Assembly (NCBI GenBank): GCA_028278425.1
Contig: JANQEJ010000037.1
Coordinates: 62,001-126,000, forward strand
Origin: Planctomycetota bacterium
GTDB taxonomy: Bacteria > Planctomycetota > UBA1135 > GCA-002686595
Direction: 5' to 3'
DNA length: 64,000 nucleotides
Shown here: one piece after another, positions 8,779-16,728 of the stretch
Position numbering within the stretch: the stretch's first letter is position 1
Layout: each line of letters opens with the position of its first letter
The notes under the pieces: generated by a model
Told to the model about the DNA's origin: nothing
What the model saw: the letters and a program-made list of their open reading frames with translations, nothing else
Database searches by the model: none
Program-made: the position numbers and the translations under genes

Positions 8779-9723
8779 ATGCCTGTCGAGAGCCTCCCCC
8801 GTCGTCTCCGAAGCGCGCTCGCCCTCGCCGCGGCGCTCGCCGCTTGCGGTTCCTGCAACTCGACTCCGGACGAACCGGAGGGTGAGCCGTGGGTGCCGCC
8901 GCCGGTGGAGCCTGAGCCCTCGGTGGGCTACTACCTGACCGATCTCGACAACCAGCTCAAGGCCTGGACCAACCTCAAGCTCACGGCCAACTCGAATCGC
9001 GACCGGCGAATCCTGCGCGGGCTGGAGCGCGAGCTCACCCAGGTCACCGCGCGGCGTCAGGACGACCTGCTCGCGCAGCTCGAGTCGGGCTACCCGAAGA
9101 ACCGCGCGGTCGCCGCGGTCGCGTTGGGCTTCACGGGGGACACCGCGGTGGTCAGCCCGCTTCTGAACGCGCTCGCCGACCCCGATCCCGAGGTGGTCAA
9201 CAACGCGCTCCTGGGCATCGGCGTCCTGGCGTCGCCGGACACGCCGCTGGCGCAGCTCTGCTACGTCCTGAACACCGACCCCGACGCGTGGACCCGCAAC
9301 AACGCGGCGTACGCGATGCAGGCCATCGTCTACGCGAACGTCGTCGAACGCGGAGCACCACCGGAGGACGATTGCGTGCTCGAGGCGTGCCGCGACGCGC
9401 TGATCGACAGCGAGCCGGGCGTCCGCGCCCAGGCGGCGAGCATTCTCGGGATCCTGCTCGACGAAGAGTCGCTGCAGCCCCTGGGCGATCTGCTCTACGA
9501 CGAGGTGCCCTTGGTGTCGAAGGCGGCCGCCGCTTCGCTCGCGAACATCGGACGCAAGCGAATGGAGTCGAAGGGAGCCGTCGGCCGGCTCCTCGTGAAC
9601 GCGCTCGAGCGCGTGAAGCCGTCGCAGCGCGCCTACATCATCACCCAGCTCCAGCGCGTCTCCGCCGAGGACTACGGCGACGACACCGAGCTGTGGGTCG
9701 AGTGGGCGTACCGGCTGCCCTGA
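8779..9723 (+). CDS. HEAT-repeat lipoprotein
   Basis: A 314-residue lipoprotein. The signal peptide ends in LAAC with the lipidated Cys at 23, followed by a Pro/Glu-rich linker. From about residue 100 onward there are alpha-helical repeats of HEAT type (RAVAAVALGFTGDTAVVSPL, EVVNNALLGIGVLA, GVRAQAASILGILLDEESLQ, LVSKAAAASLANIG). Such proteins act as scaffolds; the partner is unknown. The start is divergent from the dehydrogenase with only 52 bp between, and it is followed 35 bp later by the aminotransferase. Other genes here encode similar lipoproteins with helical repeats, typical of Planctomycetota. Confidence 0.8.
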   Translation: MPVESLPRRLRSALALAAALAACGSCNSTPDEPEGEPWVPPPVEPEPSVGYYLTDLDNQLKAWTNLKLTANSNRDRRILRGLERELTQVTARRQDDLLAQLESGYPKNRAVAAVALGFTGDTAVVSPLLNALADPDPEVVNNALLGIGVLASPDTPLAQLCYVLNTDPDAWTRNNAAYAMQAIVYANVVERGAPPEDDCVLEACRDALIDSEPGVRAQAASILGILLDEESLQPLGDLLYDEVPLVSKAAAASLANIGRKRMESKGAVGRLLVNALERVKPSQRAYIITQLQRVSAEDYGDDTELWVEWAYRLP

Positions 9724-9746
9724 ACGACCGGCGGCCGGGAGCGTGG

Positions 9747-9752
9747 TAGGCT
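9747..9752 (+). promoter_or_regulatory. -10-like TAGGCT box, probable leaderless promoter
   Basis: TAGGCT ends 6 nt before the ATG of the aminotransferase gene at 9759; no Shine-Dalgarno is visible. Confidence 0.5.
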
Positions 9753-9758
9753 GCTCCC

Positions 9759-10922
9759 ATGGGGCGCCCCTTCGTCTCGCGCAAGGCCGCACGCTTCACG
9801 GAATCGGTCATCCGCGAGATGTCGCGCGTCTGCGCGCAGCACGGCGGCATCAACCTCGCCCAGGGATTCCCGGACTTCCCGGCACCCGCGGCGATGAAGG
9901 AGGCCGCCAAACGCGCGATCGACGCCGACATCAACCAGTACGCCGTCACCTGGGGGTCGCCACGCTTGCGCGCGGCGATCGCGGCGCGCACCAGCGCGTA
10001 CAACCGCATCGCGACCGACGCCGGCGCCAACGTCACCGTCTGCTGCGGCGCGACCGAATCGATGATCGCGGCCCTCTTGGCCGTCCTCGATCCGGGGGAC
10101 GAGGTCATCGTGTTCGAGCCGTTCTACGAAAACTACGGGCCGGACTGCATCCTGTCGGGCGCCGTTCCCCGCTTCGTCCGGCTCTCGCCTCCGGAGTGGA
10201 GCTTCGACCGCGAAGAGCTGGCGCGCGCGTTCGGTCCGAAGACGCGTGCGATCATCATCAACACGCCCCACAACCCCACCGGCAAGGTGTTCGCGCGGGA
10301 GGAGCTCGAGTTCATCGCGGGGCTGTGCCGCGAGCACGACGCGCTGGCGATCACCGACGAGATCTACGAGTACATCCTCTACGACGGCGCGGAGCACGTC
10401 TCCATCGGCGCCCTCGAAGGCATGTCCGAGCACACCGTCACGATCAGCGGCCTCTCGAAGACGTGGAGCGCCACGGGATGGCGCGTGGGGTGGTGCGTCG
10501 CCTCCGAGGAGATCACCGGCGCCATCCGCAAGACGCACGACTTCCTCACCGTCGGCGCGCCCGCTCCGCTCCAGGAGGCCGCCGCGGAGGCGCTGGCGTT
10601 CGACCGCGCGTACTTCGACGGCCTCGCCGAAGACTACCGAGAGCGGCGCGACCTGCTCGCGAGCGTCCTCGAGGAGACCGGATTCCGCGTGTACCTCCCC
10701 GGCGGGTCGTACTACATCATGACGGACGTCGGCGGCCTGACCGACGTGGACGACGTCACCTTTGCCGACCAGCTCGTGCGGGACGGCGGCGTCGCGACGG
10801 TGCCCGGCTCCAGCTTCTTCCACGACCCCGCCGACGGACGCACGATGATCCGCTTCTGCTTTGCCAAACGCCGCGAGACGCTCGAGCGCGCCGCCGAAGC
10901 GCTGCGCAGGAGGCTCGGGTGA
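9759..10922 (+). CDS. Class I/II PLP-dependent aminotransferase
   Basis: Fold-type I transaminase, probably for aspartate, methionine or kynurenine-type substrates. The 387-residue protein has INLAQGFPDF (31-40), typical of the kynurenine/glutamine/methionine aminotransferase group, HNPTGKV at 171-177, the PLP-contacting D200 and Y203 (ITDEIYEY), and the Schiff-base lysine K234 in SGLSKTWSATGWRVGW. Length is normal. Its stop overlaps the GTG of the next gene as GTGA, so the two are likely co-transcribed. Substrate choice cannot be settled without comparison to characterised enzymes. Confidence 0.9.
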   Translation: MGRPFVSRKAARFTESVIREMSRVCAQHGGINLAQGFPDFPAPAAMKEAAKRAIDADINQYAVTWGSPRLRAAIAARTSAYNRIATDAGANVTVCCGATESMIAALLAVLDPGDEVIVFEPFYENYGPDCILSGAVPRFVRLSPPEWSFDREELARAFGPKTRAIIINTPHNPTGKVFAREELEFIAGLCREHDALAITDEIYEYILYDGAEHVSIGALEGMSEHTVTISGLSKTWSATGWRVGWCVASEEITGAIRKTHDFLTVGAPAPLQEAAAEALAFDRAYFDGLAEDYRERRDLLASVLEETGFRVYLPGGSYYIMTDVGGLTDVDDVTFADQLVRDGGVATVPGSSFFHDPADGRTMIRFCFAKRRETLERAAEALRRRLG

Positions 10923-12046
10923 AGCTCGCCGCGCTGGGCCTCGTCGCGTTGATGGCCGGCGCGCAGGCGGCCGACGATCCGCGGCCGCCCGGACGGCGCG
11001 CCGGAATCGCGGGGATCGCGGGGTTCAAGACCTCGTCCAGCATCACGTTTGTCGGGGCACCCGACGATCCGCACCGGATCGACGCCCTCTACGTGTTCCC
11101 GGACCGCGCTCGCCTGACGCTCCGGCGCGAAGGAACGTCGGACCGCCAGATCGAATATCGCTTCGGCGAGCGGGCCTACCTCCTTCCCCCGGGCACGACG
11201 AAGTCGACCGAGCTCGTCGGGGACGACCGCGACGTGGAGCTGCGCCGGCGGGAGCTGCGGCGCGCCGCGATGTTGTGGCCGGACGGCTTCGAGTGGAGCG
11301 GCGAAGGCTCGGTGCGCACCGCTCCGATCCTTCGCCGCACGGGGGACGACCCCCAACACGCGATCGGCACGCTGCACGCCCGGCTCGGCGACCGCGGACG
11401 CCCTACGCGCGTCGAGATTCGACTTCCCGAGGGCGAGCCGCCCGAGGCGCTGGAGATCCTCGGCTGGAGGGAGATCGGTAACCGAACGTGGCCGGCGGAG
11501 CTCCGCCTGATCCAACACGGCGAAACGATCTGGGAGGAGCGGGTGGAGACCGTCCGCACCGCGAACGTCCTCTACGTCGACTCCTATTTCCTCCCGCCCG
11601 ACCGGAAGTACCTGAGCCCCGACGAGAGCATCCGCGCGAGCCGTTTGCGCGCCAACACCTACCGCCGGCACGCCCTGCCGCCGGGAACGTCCTGGGAAGC
11701 AGCCCTGAAGCGCGAGGCCGAGCTGAGACGAGCCGCGGCCGACGAGCTCGGCGGGCGGCGCAAGCTCGACGCCGTGCCGACCTTTGAGCTTCGCGCCGAC
11801 GGCAAGCCCGCCGCCGCGATCCTGCGGCTGTCCGAGCAGGCGAATCCGCCGCCGGAGGGATGGTCGACGCAGGCGGAAACCCAGGGGATATCCCGCATCC
11901 TGGGCGGAACGGCCGGCATCGGGCCCGCGGTGCTCGACGGCCTGGTCGACGCGGTGCCGCCCGACCGCCGGGCCGGGACGCCCTTCGTCCGGCTCTACCA
12001 GGAGGGAAAGCGGGTTCAGGTGTCCATCCGGGTGCTCGCGAGATAG
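10919..12046 (+). CDS. Hypothetical secreted protein
   Basis: A 375-residue protein translated from GTG overlapping the aminotransferase stop. It starts with a clear Sec signal (VKLAALGLVALMAGAQAAD). The body alternates short charged and beta-prone segments, e.g. YVFPDRARLTLRREG, IEYRFGERAYLLPPGT and TRVEIRLPEGEPPEALEILG. This recalls outer-membrane-lipoprotein-sorting or DUF-type periplasmic proteins that bind hydrophobic ligands, but I do not recognise a named family. A helical Arg/Glu/Ala-rich stretch lies near residues 255-285. Coupling to a cytoplasmic aminotransferase may be incidental. Confidence 0.7.
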   Translation: MKLAALGLVALMAGAQAADDPRPPGRRAGIAGIAGFKTSSSITFVGAPDDPHRIDALYVFPDRARLTLRREGTSDRQIEYRFGERAYLLPPGTTKSTELVGDDRDVELRRRELRRAAMLWPDGFEWSGEGSVRTAPILRRTGDDPQHAIGTLHARLGDRGRPTRVEIRLPEGEPPEALEILGWREIGNRTWPAELRLIQHGETIWEERVETVRTANVLYVDSYFLPPDRKYLSPDESIRASRLRANTYRRHALPPGTSWEAALKREAELRRAAADELGGRRKLDAVPTFELRADGKPAAAILRLSEQANPPPEGWSTQAETQGISRILGGTAGIGPAVLDGLVDAVPPDRRAGTPFVRLYQEGKRVQVSIRVLAR

Positions 12047-12189
12047 CCCTGTCCTCGCGTGTCTCCCCGCGGTGTCCCCTGCCGGAGACCCCGCCGGAGG
12101 GCCTCCCAGCCGCGCTGGAGCTTCACTCGCGATACGATCCCGGCACCCTTTTTGCCACTATCGGGCTCCCCTGCCACGAGGTGAACCCC

Positions 12190-14310
12190 ATGAGAAAGCT
12201 CGGCCTGCTGTCCGTCACCGCCTTCGCCTTCCTTGCCCTCAGCGCCGATCTCTTTGCCCAGCGAGGTCGCTCGTCGGGTGGCTCGCGAAGCTCCGGCTCC
12301 TACTCGCGGTCCGCGGGCGGGTCCTCGCGCTCGCAGGCGACCCCGTCGCGCAGCGGAGGCTCGGTCCGGAGCTCGGCGTCGCGATCCAGCGCGAGCCGGT
12401 CGTCGGGGTCGAGTCGTTCGAGCGGCGTGAGCTCGCGTTCGAGCGGCAGCAGCCGGTCGATCGGAAGCTCCTCTTCGCGCTCGACCGGGTCCAGCTCGAG
12501 CGTGCGCTCCTCGGGGTCGAGCTCCCGTTCCTCGGGCTATAGCTCCCGCTCCACGGGTTCGAGCTCGTCGGGCTACAGCTCCCGGTCGTCGAGCTCGAGC
12601 TCGCGGTCTTCGGGGTACAGCTCGTCGAGCCGCAGCTCGTCCTCGGGCGTTCGCACTTACGACCGGCCTTCGTCCTCTTCCACTAGCTCGAGCCGTTCCT
12701 CCTCACCTGACTCCGCGCGGTCCTCGGCAGGTTCTGCGATTCAGACGAGGTACGGCTCCACCGGGAGCAGCCGCTCCTCGAGCGGCGACTCGGGTTCCGG
12801 CATCCTCGACGTGCGGAGCTCGAGCGGCTCGCGGAGCCGGTTCCCGGCTCCCTACCGGACGTACTCTTCGACGAGCTCTCCGACGCCGGCGGTCACGAGG
12901 ACGTACACGCCGACCCCGTACCGCCCGTCGTCGAGCGCCGGCCTTGTGCGCATGGTGGATCGCTATCGCCAGGCACCGAGCTCGTCATCGCCGACGGCGA
13001 CCAACCGAACGAACACCGTCGCCCCGATTCTCGACCGTTACGGCAGGAGCGGTCCGAGCGCCATCGATCGGGCGACGGCGTCGGGCCGCGGGGCTTCCGG
13101 CTCCGGCGTGGACGCGAACCGCTACTCGCGAGGTCCCCTGACCCGGCATCGAGTCGATACCTCGACGGACTCGCCGGGACGCACCGGGGACGTGACGCCT
13201 TCGCGAACGGCACGCGCCAGCGCCAACGGAGGGGAAGTCTCGCGGCCCTCTTCTCGCAACGTCGTGGCACGGACGGCGAACGAGTCGGAGCGCACGACGA
13301 ACCGGCTCCGCAACCTGGCCGCCGACGACCCCGAGTCCGCGCGCCGGATCGCGGCCGCGGGTGACGCGGCGGCGCGCTTGCGCAACCTGGGAGTCGCCGC
13401 GGGGGCGGGTGTCCTTGGCGGCCCGGCGGTCGCGTCGGCACTGCGCACGGCGACCGTCGCTCCGCGCTACGGGTACGGCGACTCCTCCAAGTACTACGGC
13501 TACGGGTACTACTCCTGGTTCAACTTCGGCTACTCGTCCTGCTACGGCTTCTTCTTCGGCTTCGGCTATCCCTGCTACTACCCGTTCTTCTCCTACTGCT
13601 ACTGGTACCCGTACTGGTGGTACAGCTACTACTACTGCTACCCGTACTACTACTACCCGAGGTACTACTCCGGCGCCGTCTACAACTACTACTACGACGA
13701 CGATGACGACGACGTGGTCGTCATCTACGCGGACGACGACGACGACGTCGAGTACGTGGACGAGCCGGTGGGCGAAGCCGCTGCGCCGGACTCGCGCCTG
13801 AAGCAAAGCCTCACCACGGCCGCGGAGCGCTACCTGACGCTGGGCGACCAGGCCTTCCGCGAAGGGCGCTACCGCGATGCGGTGCAGTTCTACGCCAAGG
13901 CGGTCGAGTTCGCGCCCGGCGAAGGCGTGCTTCACCTCGTCCTGTCCGACGCGCTCTTCGCCACGGGCGACTATCGCTATGCCGCCTACTCGATCCGGAG
14001 GGCGGTTGAGCTCGATCCGACGCTCGTCGACGCCGCGGTCGACAAGCACACCTTCTACCCCGATCCGACCGAGTTCGACCGGCAGCTCGCGCGCCTGGAG
14101 CTCTACGTGGACGAGAATCCGGACGACACCGACGCGGGCCTGGTGCTGGCGACGAACTACCTGTTCGGTCGGCGCCCGTCGGCCGCGGTGAGCCTCCTGG
14201 AGGGCAGTCTGGCCCTCTCGCTGCGGTCCGACACGGCGGCGAAGCGGGTGCTCGACGCCGCGCGCGTCGCGCAGTACGGCACGCCGGTCCGCTCCCAGAG
14301 CGACGACTGA
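12190..14310 (+). CDS. Secreted Ser/Arg-rich and Tyr-rich low-complexity protein with TPR domain
   Basis: A 706-residue exported protein with an unusual build. Residues 1-23 form a signal peptide (MRKLGLLSVTAFAFLALSADLFAQ). About 25-190 is almost only Ser, Arg and Gly with frequent Tyr (SSSRSSGYSS-like units). About 190-400 is a disordered Ser/Thr/Arg/Pro region. About 425-500 is dominated by Tyr, Phe and Trp with scattered Cys and Gly. Two runs of Asp follow (near 502 and 515), and a C-terminal tetratricopeptide region from about 540 (RYLTLGDQAFREGRYRDAVQ, LHLVLSDALFATGDYRYAAY). GAGGTG precedes the ATG by 3 nt. Function unknown; secretion, disorder and aromatic content suggest a matrix, adhesive or condensate-forming role. 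The repetitive DNA is coding and not a satellite. Confidence 0.8.
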   Translation: MRKLGLLSVTAFAFLALSADLFAQRGRSSGGSRSSGSYSRSAGGSSRSQATPSRSGGSVRSSASRSSASRSSGSSRSSGVSSRSSGSSRSIGSSSSRSTGSSSSVRSSGSSSRSSGYSSRSTGSSSSGYSSRSSSSSSRSSGYSSSSRSSSSGVRTYDRPSSSSTSSSRSSSPDSARSSAGSAIQTRYGSTGSSRSSSGDSGSGILDVRSSSGSRSRFPAPYRTYSSTSSPTPAVTRTYTPTPYRPSSSAGLVRMVDRYRQAPSSSSPTATNRTNTVAPILDRYGRSGPSAIDRATASGRGASGSGVDANRYSRGPLTRHRVDTSTDSPGRTGDVTPSRTARASANGGEVSRPSSRNVVARTANESERTTNRLRNLAADDPESARRIAAAGDAAARLRNLGVAAGAGVLGGPAVASALRTATVAPRYGYGDSSKYYGYGYYSWFNFGYSSCYGFFFGFGYPCYYPFFSYCYWYPYWWYSYYYCYPYYYYPRYYSGAVYNYYYDDDDDDVVVIYADDDDDVEYVDEPVGEAAAPDSRLKQSLTTAAERYLTLGDQAFREGRYRDAVQFYAKAVEFAPGEGVLHLVLSDALFATGDYRYAAYSIRRAVELDPTLVDAAVDKHTFYPDPTEFDRQLARLELYVDENPDDTDAGLVLATNYLFGRRPSAAVSLLEGSLALSLRSDTAAKRVLDAARVAQYGTPVRSQSDD

Positions 14311-14313
14311 TCG

Positions 14314-15516
14314 CTAAAGGTCGATCGGCCGCGGGCCGGGGTCGCCCTGAAAGAAGGAGATCCGCGGCCTGCGGCCGAAGCGTTGCTCGAAGCGAGCTCC
14401 GACGTGATCGGCGAAGCCTGAGCGCGCCTCGCGTCGAAGCAAGACCACGGTGCAGCCGCCGAAGCCGGCGCCGGTGAGACGCGATCCGAGCACGCCGTCC
14501 CAGCCCAGCGCGGCCTCGAACAGGGCGTCGAGCTCGGGAACCGAAACCTCGAAGTCTTCGCGCAGCGACGTATGGGATGCGCTCATGCGCGCCCCGAAGG
14601 CCGCGAGATCGCCGCGAAGGAGCGCGTCGCGCGCCTCGAACGTCCGCCGCACCTCCGCGGCCACGTGACGCGCGCGCCGCAGGGCGGTGTCGTCCAACTC
14701 CCCTGCGTGCGCCTCGACGACGCTCGCCTCGACGTCGCGCAGACAGGTCGCTTCGGGCGCGAAGGGTCGCAGTTGCTCGAAGGCCCGCGCGCACTCGGCC
14801 ACGCGCTCGTTGAAGGCACCCTGGGCCAAGTCGCGCCGAATCCCCGTATCGGCAACGGCCACGGTCAGCGCGTCCACGTCGAACGGAATCAGACTGGTCG
14901 ACGAGTCCTTGCAGTCGAGCCACAGGAGGTGCCCGGGACGCGCAAACCCGACCGCGTAAGGGTCCATGATTCCGCAGCGGACGCCGACGAACTCGCGCTC
15001 GCCCCAGAGGGCCGCCTCCACGCACGCGAGCGTCGAGACCTCGAGCCCCCAGACGTGATGCAAGGCGAGAGCGGTCCCGACGCAGATCGAAGCGGAAGAC
15101 GAGAGCCCCGCCCCGATGGGCAGATTGCCGCCGTAGAGAACATCGACACCCTCGCCGGGGCCCCGCTCCCGCAGGAGATGGTGGATCACGCCGACGGGGT
15201 AGTCGTGCCAGGCCCCCGTCGCGCGCGCCGGCAGCTCGTCGAGCGAAGCCGCGAGCGAGCCCGCCTCGAGCGTCGACGCCAGGTGGACCTCGCGATCCGA
15301 CCGCGAGCGCACCGCCAGGAAGGTCCCGCGGTCGATCGCCATGGGCATCACCGGTCCGCCGTTGTAATCCAGGTGGGCGCCCATCAGGTTGACGCGACCC
15401 GGCGAGAAGAAAAGGCGCGCGCCGGGCGCATCTCCGAAACGCTCGTGGAAGCGGAGCAGATGCTCCGCGAGGGAGCTGGAGAGGCTGGCGGCCTCCGTAG
15501 CGCGCTGCCCCGTCAT
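14314..15516 (-). CDS. galK: Galactokinase-like GHMP sugar kinase
   Basis: ATP-dependent sugar-1-kinase of the GHMP superfamily, 400 aa, the usual galactokinase length. All three family motifs are present: PGRVNLMGAHLDYN (39-52), the ATP-binding PIGAGLSSSAS (133-143) and LTGAGFGGCTVVLL near the C-terminus. The catalytic aspartate is D185 in CGIMD. An oddity is that the galactokinase signature G-E-H-T-D reads G-A-H-L-D here, so the substrate-contacting Glu is Ala47. Galactose as substrate is therefore less certain; another hexose or an arabinose-type sugar is possible. It converges on the Tyr-rich protein gene with 3 nt between stops, and no other Leloir gene is near. Confidence 0.82.
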   Translation of the reverse strand: MTGQRATEAASLSSSLAEHLLRFHERFGDAPGARLFFSPGRVNLMGAHLDYNGGPVMPMAIDRGTFLAVRSRSDREVHLASTLEAGSLAASLDELPARATGAWHDYPVGVIHHLLRERGPGEGVDVLYGGNLPIGAGLSSSASICVGTALALHHVWGLEVSTLACVEAALWGEREFVGVRCGIMDPYAVGFARPGHLLWLDCKDSSTSLIPFDVDALTVAVADTGIRRDLAQGAFNERVAECARAFEQLRPFAPEATCLRDVEASVVEAHAGELDDTALRRARHVAAEVRRTFEARDALLRGDLAAFGARMSASHTSLREDFEVSVPELDALFEAALGWDGVLGSRLTGAGFGGCTVVLLRREARSGFADHVGARFEQRFGRRPRISFFQGDPGPRPIDL

Positions 15517-15677
15517 TGCGAGACCGCTCGCTCACGCGCGACGAGCCGCCCCGTGCACCGGCGAAAGCGAATCCGGCGGCGGCGGAGGGCCGGTGACGGT
15601 TGGCGGTCCATTCGTGGCAGAGCTTATCGGAATGTAACGCGTCCGGTCGAGCGCTGGCGCGCGGATCGGCGCGGGGA

Positions 15678-15683
15678 TATCGT
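15678..15683 (+). promoter_or_regulatory. -10-like TATCGT box
   Basis: TATCGT ends 7 nt before the ATG of the small lipoprotein at 15691, matching the leaderless spacing seen at other genes here. Confidence 0.4.
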
Positions 15684-15690
15684 CGGACGC

Positions 15691-16002
15691 ATGAAGCTCG
15701 TCGCGATCGCCGCGCTCTCTCTTCCGCTCGTCTCGTGCGCCAGCGTCCACTTCGAGCGCGACTCCGAGACGTCGGGCACGTTCACGTCGACCGGCCTCTC
15801 GGTGACGATCCTCTCGTACGACATCCCGAAGGGGGCGCTGAACATCGCCCGCGAGAACGCGTCCGACGCACGCCAACCCAACATGGTTGTCGAGGAAACG
15901 AGCGTCGTCCCCGACTGGGGCCGGCTCGACTGGCTCCTCGACATCGTCAGCATCCGGTACGCGAAGATCAGCGGGACGTGGGGTTTCCAGCCGGACGCGT
16001 GA
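15691..16002 (+). CDS. Small hypothetical lipoprotein
   Basis: A 103-residue protein with a lipoprotein signal (MKLVAIAALSLPLVSC, Cys16). The mature part is short and mixed, with SGTFTSTGLSVTILSYDIPKG suggesting beta strands. Not recognised. Its last 35 bp overlap the end of the GT2 gene on the opposite strand, a tail-to-tail overlap. The reading frame is open far upstream, but the signal peptide and the TATCGT box fix this start. Confidence 0.65.
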   Translation: MKLVAIAALSLPLVSCASVHFERDSETSGTFTSTGLSVTILSYDIPKGALNIARENASDARQPNMVVEETSVVPDWGRLDWLLDIVSIRYAKISGTWGFQPDA

Positions 16003-16714
16003 GGAGCCTGATCCGCCAGTAGAGGATCCAACCCAGGATCTTCCACCCCGCCCGCAGGGTGCCGGTCAGCGTCCCGGTGATCTTGCTCCTTCCGATGCGC
16101 TTGCGATAGCGCACGGGAACCTCCTCGACGGTCAGGCGGTGCGTGCGCGCCTTGAGCTGCATCTCGACCGTCCAGCCGAAGTTCGTGTCCGCCATCTCGA
16201 GCGCGCGCAAGGCGTCCACGCGAAGCGCGCGAAACGGCCCGAGGTCCGTGTAGCGCGCGCCGAAGAGGACGCGCATGAGAAAGCAGGCCAGCCGGTTGCC
16301 GAACCACGCCTGCGGGAGCAGGGCCCGCATGTCCGCCCCCCCGAGCACCCGCGATCCGATCACCATCTCGGCCCGGCCCCGCAGGATCGGCTCGACGACG
16401 AGCGGGAAGTCCTCGGGATAGTCGGAATGGTCCGCGTCCAGGAAGGCGATCACGTCGTCGTCGCCGAGCGGCGCCTTGCCCGTGGCCGACTCGCGGCCGA
16501 GCGCCGCGATCCCCGCGAGGCACGCTTGACCGTAGCCCCGCCGCGGCTCGTGAACGACCTCCACCCCCGCGGCGCGGGCGGCGGCGGCGGTGCCGTCCGT
16601 CGAGCCGTTGTCGACGACGACGATGCGGTCGAGGCCCTCCCGGGGAAGCTCGGCCAGAACCAGGGGCAGGGCTTCCTCTTCGTTGAAGGCGGGAATGACG
16701 AGCCCGACGCGCAC
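15968..16714 (-). CDS. Family 2 glycosyltransferase (polyprenyl-phosphate sugar synthase type)
   Basis: A 248-residue GT-A-fold transferase, probably moving a hexose from a nucleotide sugar to a lipid carrier on the inner membrane face. It has VVIPAFNE-like GLVIPAFNEEEALP at the N-terminus, VVVDNGSTDGT, the metal-binding DADHSDYPEDF (the DxD region) and a C-terminal RYRKRIGRSKITGT segment. These are typical of the UDP-glucose:DolP/undecaprenyl-P subgroup, which lacks long C-terminal membrane domains. Translation starts at GTG 16714, with a TAGAGT box 8 nt upstream. It ends inside the convergent small lipoprotein gene. Confidence 0.88.
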   Translation of the reverse strand: MRVGLVIPAFNEEEALPLVLAELPREGLDRIVVVDNGSTDGTAAAARAAGVEVVHEPRRGYGQACLAGIAALGRESATGKAPLGDDDVIAFLDADHSDYPEDFPLVVEPILRGRAEMVIGSRVLGGADMRALLPQAWFGNRLACFLMRVLFGARYTDLGPFRALRVDALRALEMADTNFGWTVEMQLKARTHRLTVEEVPVRYRKRIGRSKITGTLTGTLRAGWKILGWILYWRIRLLTRPAGNPTSR

Positions 16715-16722
16715 CGCGCCGG

Positions 16723-16728
16723 ACTCTA
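16723..16728 (-). promoter_or_regulatory. -10-like TAGAGT box
   Basis: TAGAGT on the minus strand, 8 nt upstream of the GTG start of the GT2 gene at 16714. It overlaps the stop region of the upstream parvulin gene (16726), so it would allow separate expression of GT2. Confidence 0.45.

Noticed and set aside
12280..12660. Repetitive AGCTCG-type DNA that looks like a tandem satellite or CRISPR-like array
   Set aside because: It is in frame with a signal peptide and encodes Ser/Arg/Gly units of variable length; there are no constant repeats with unique spacers.
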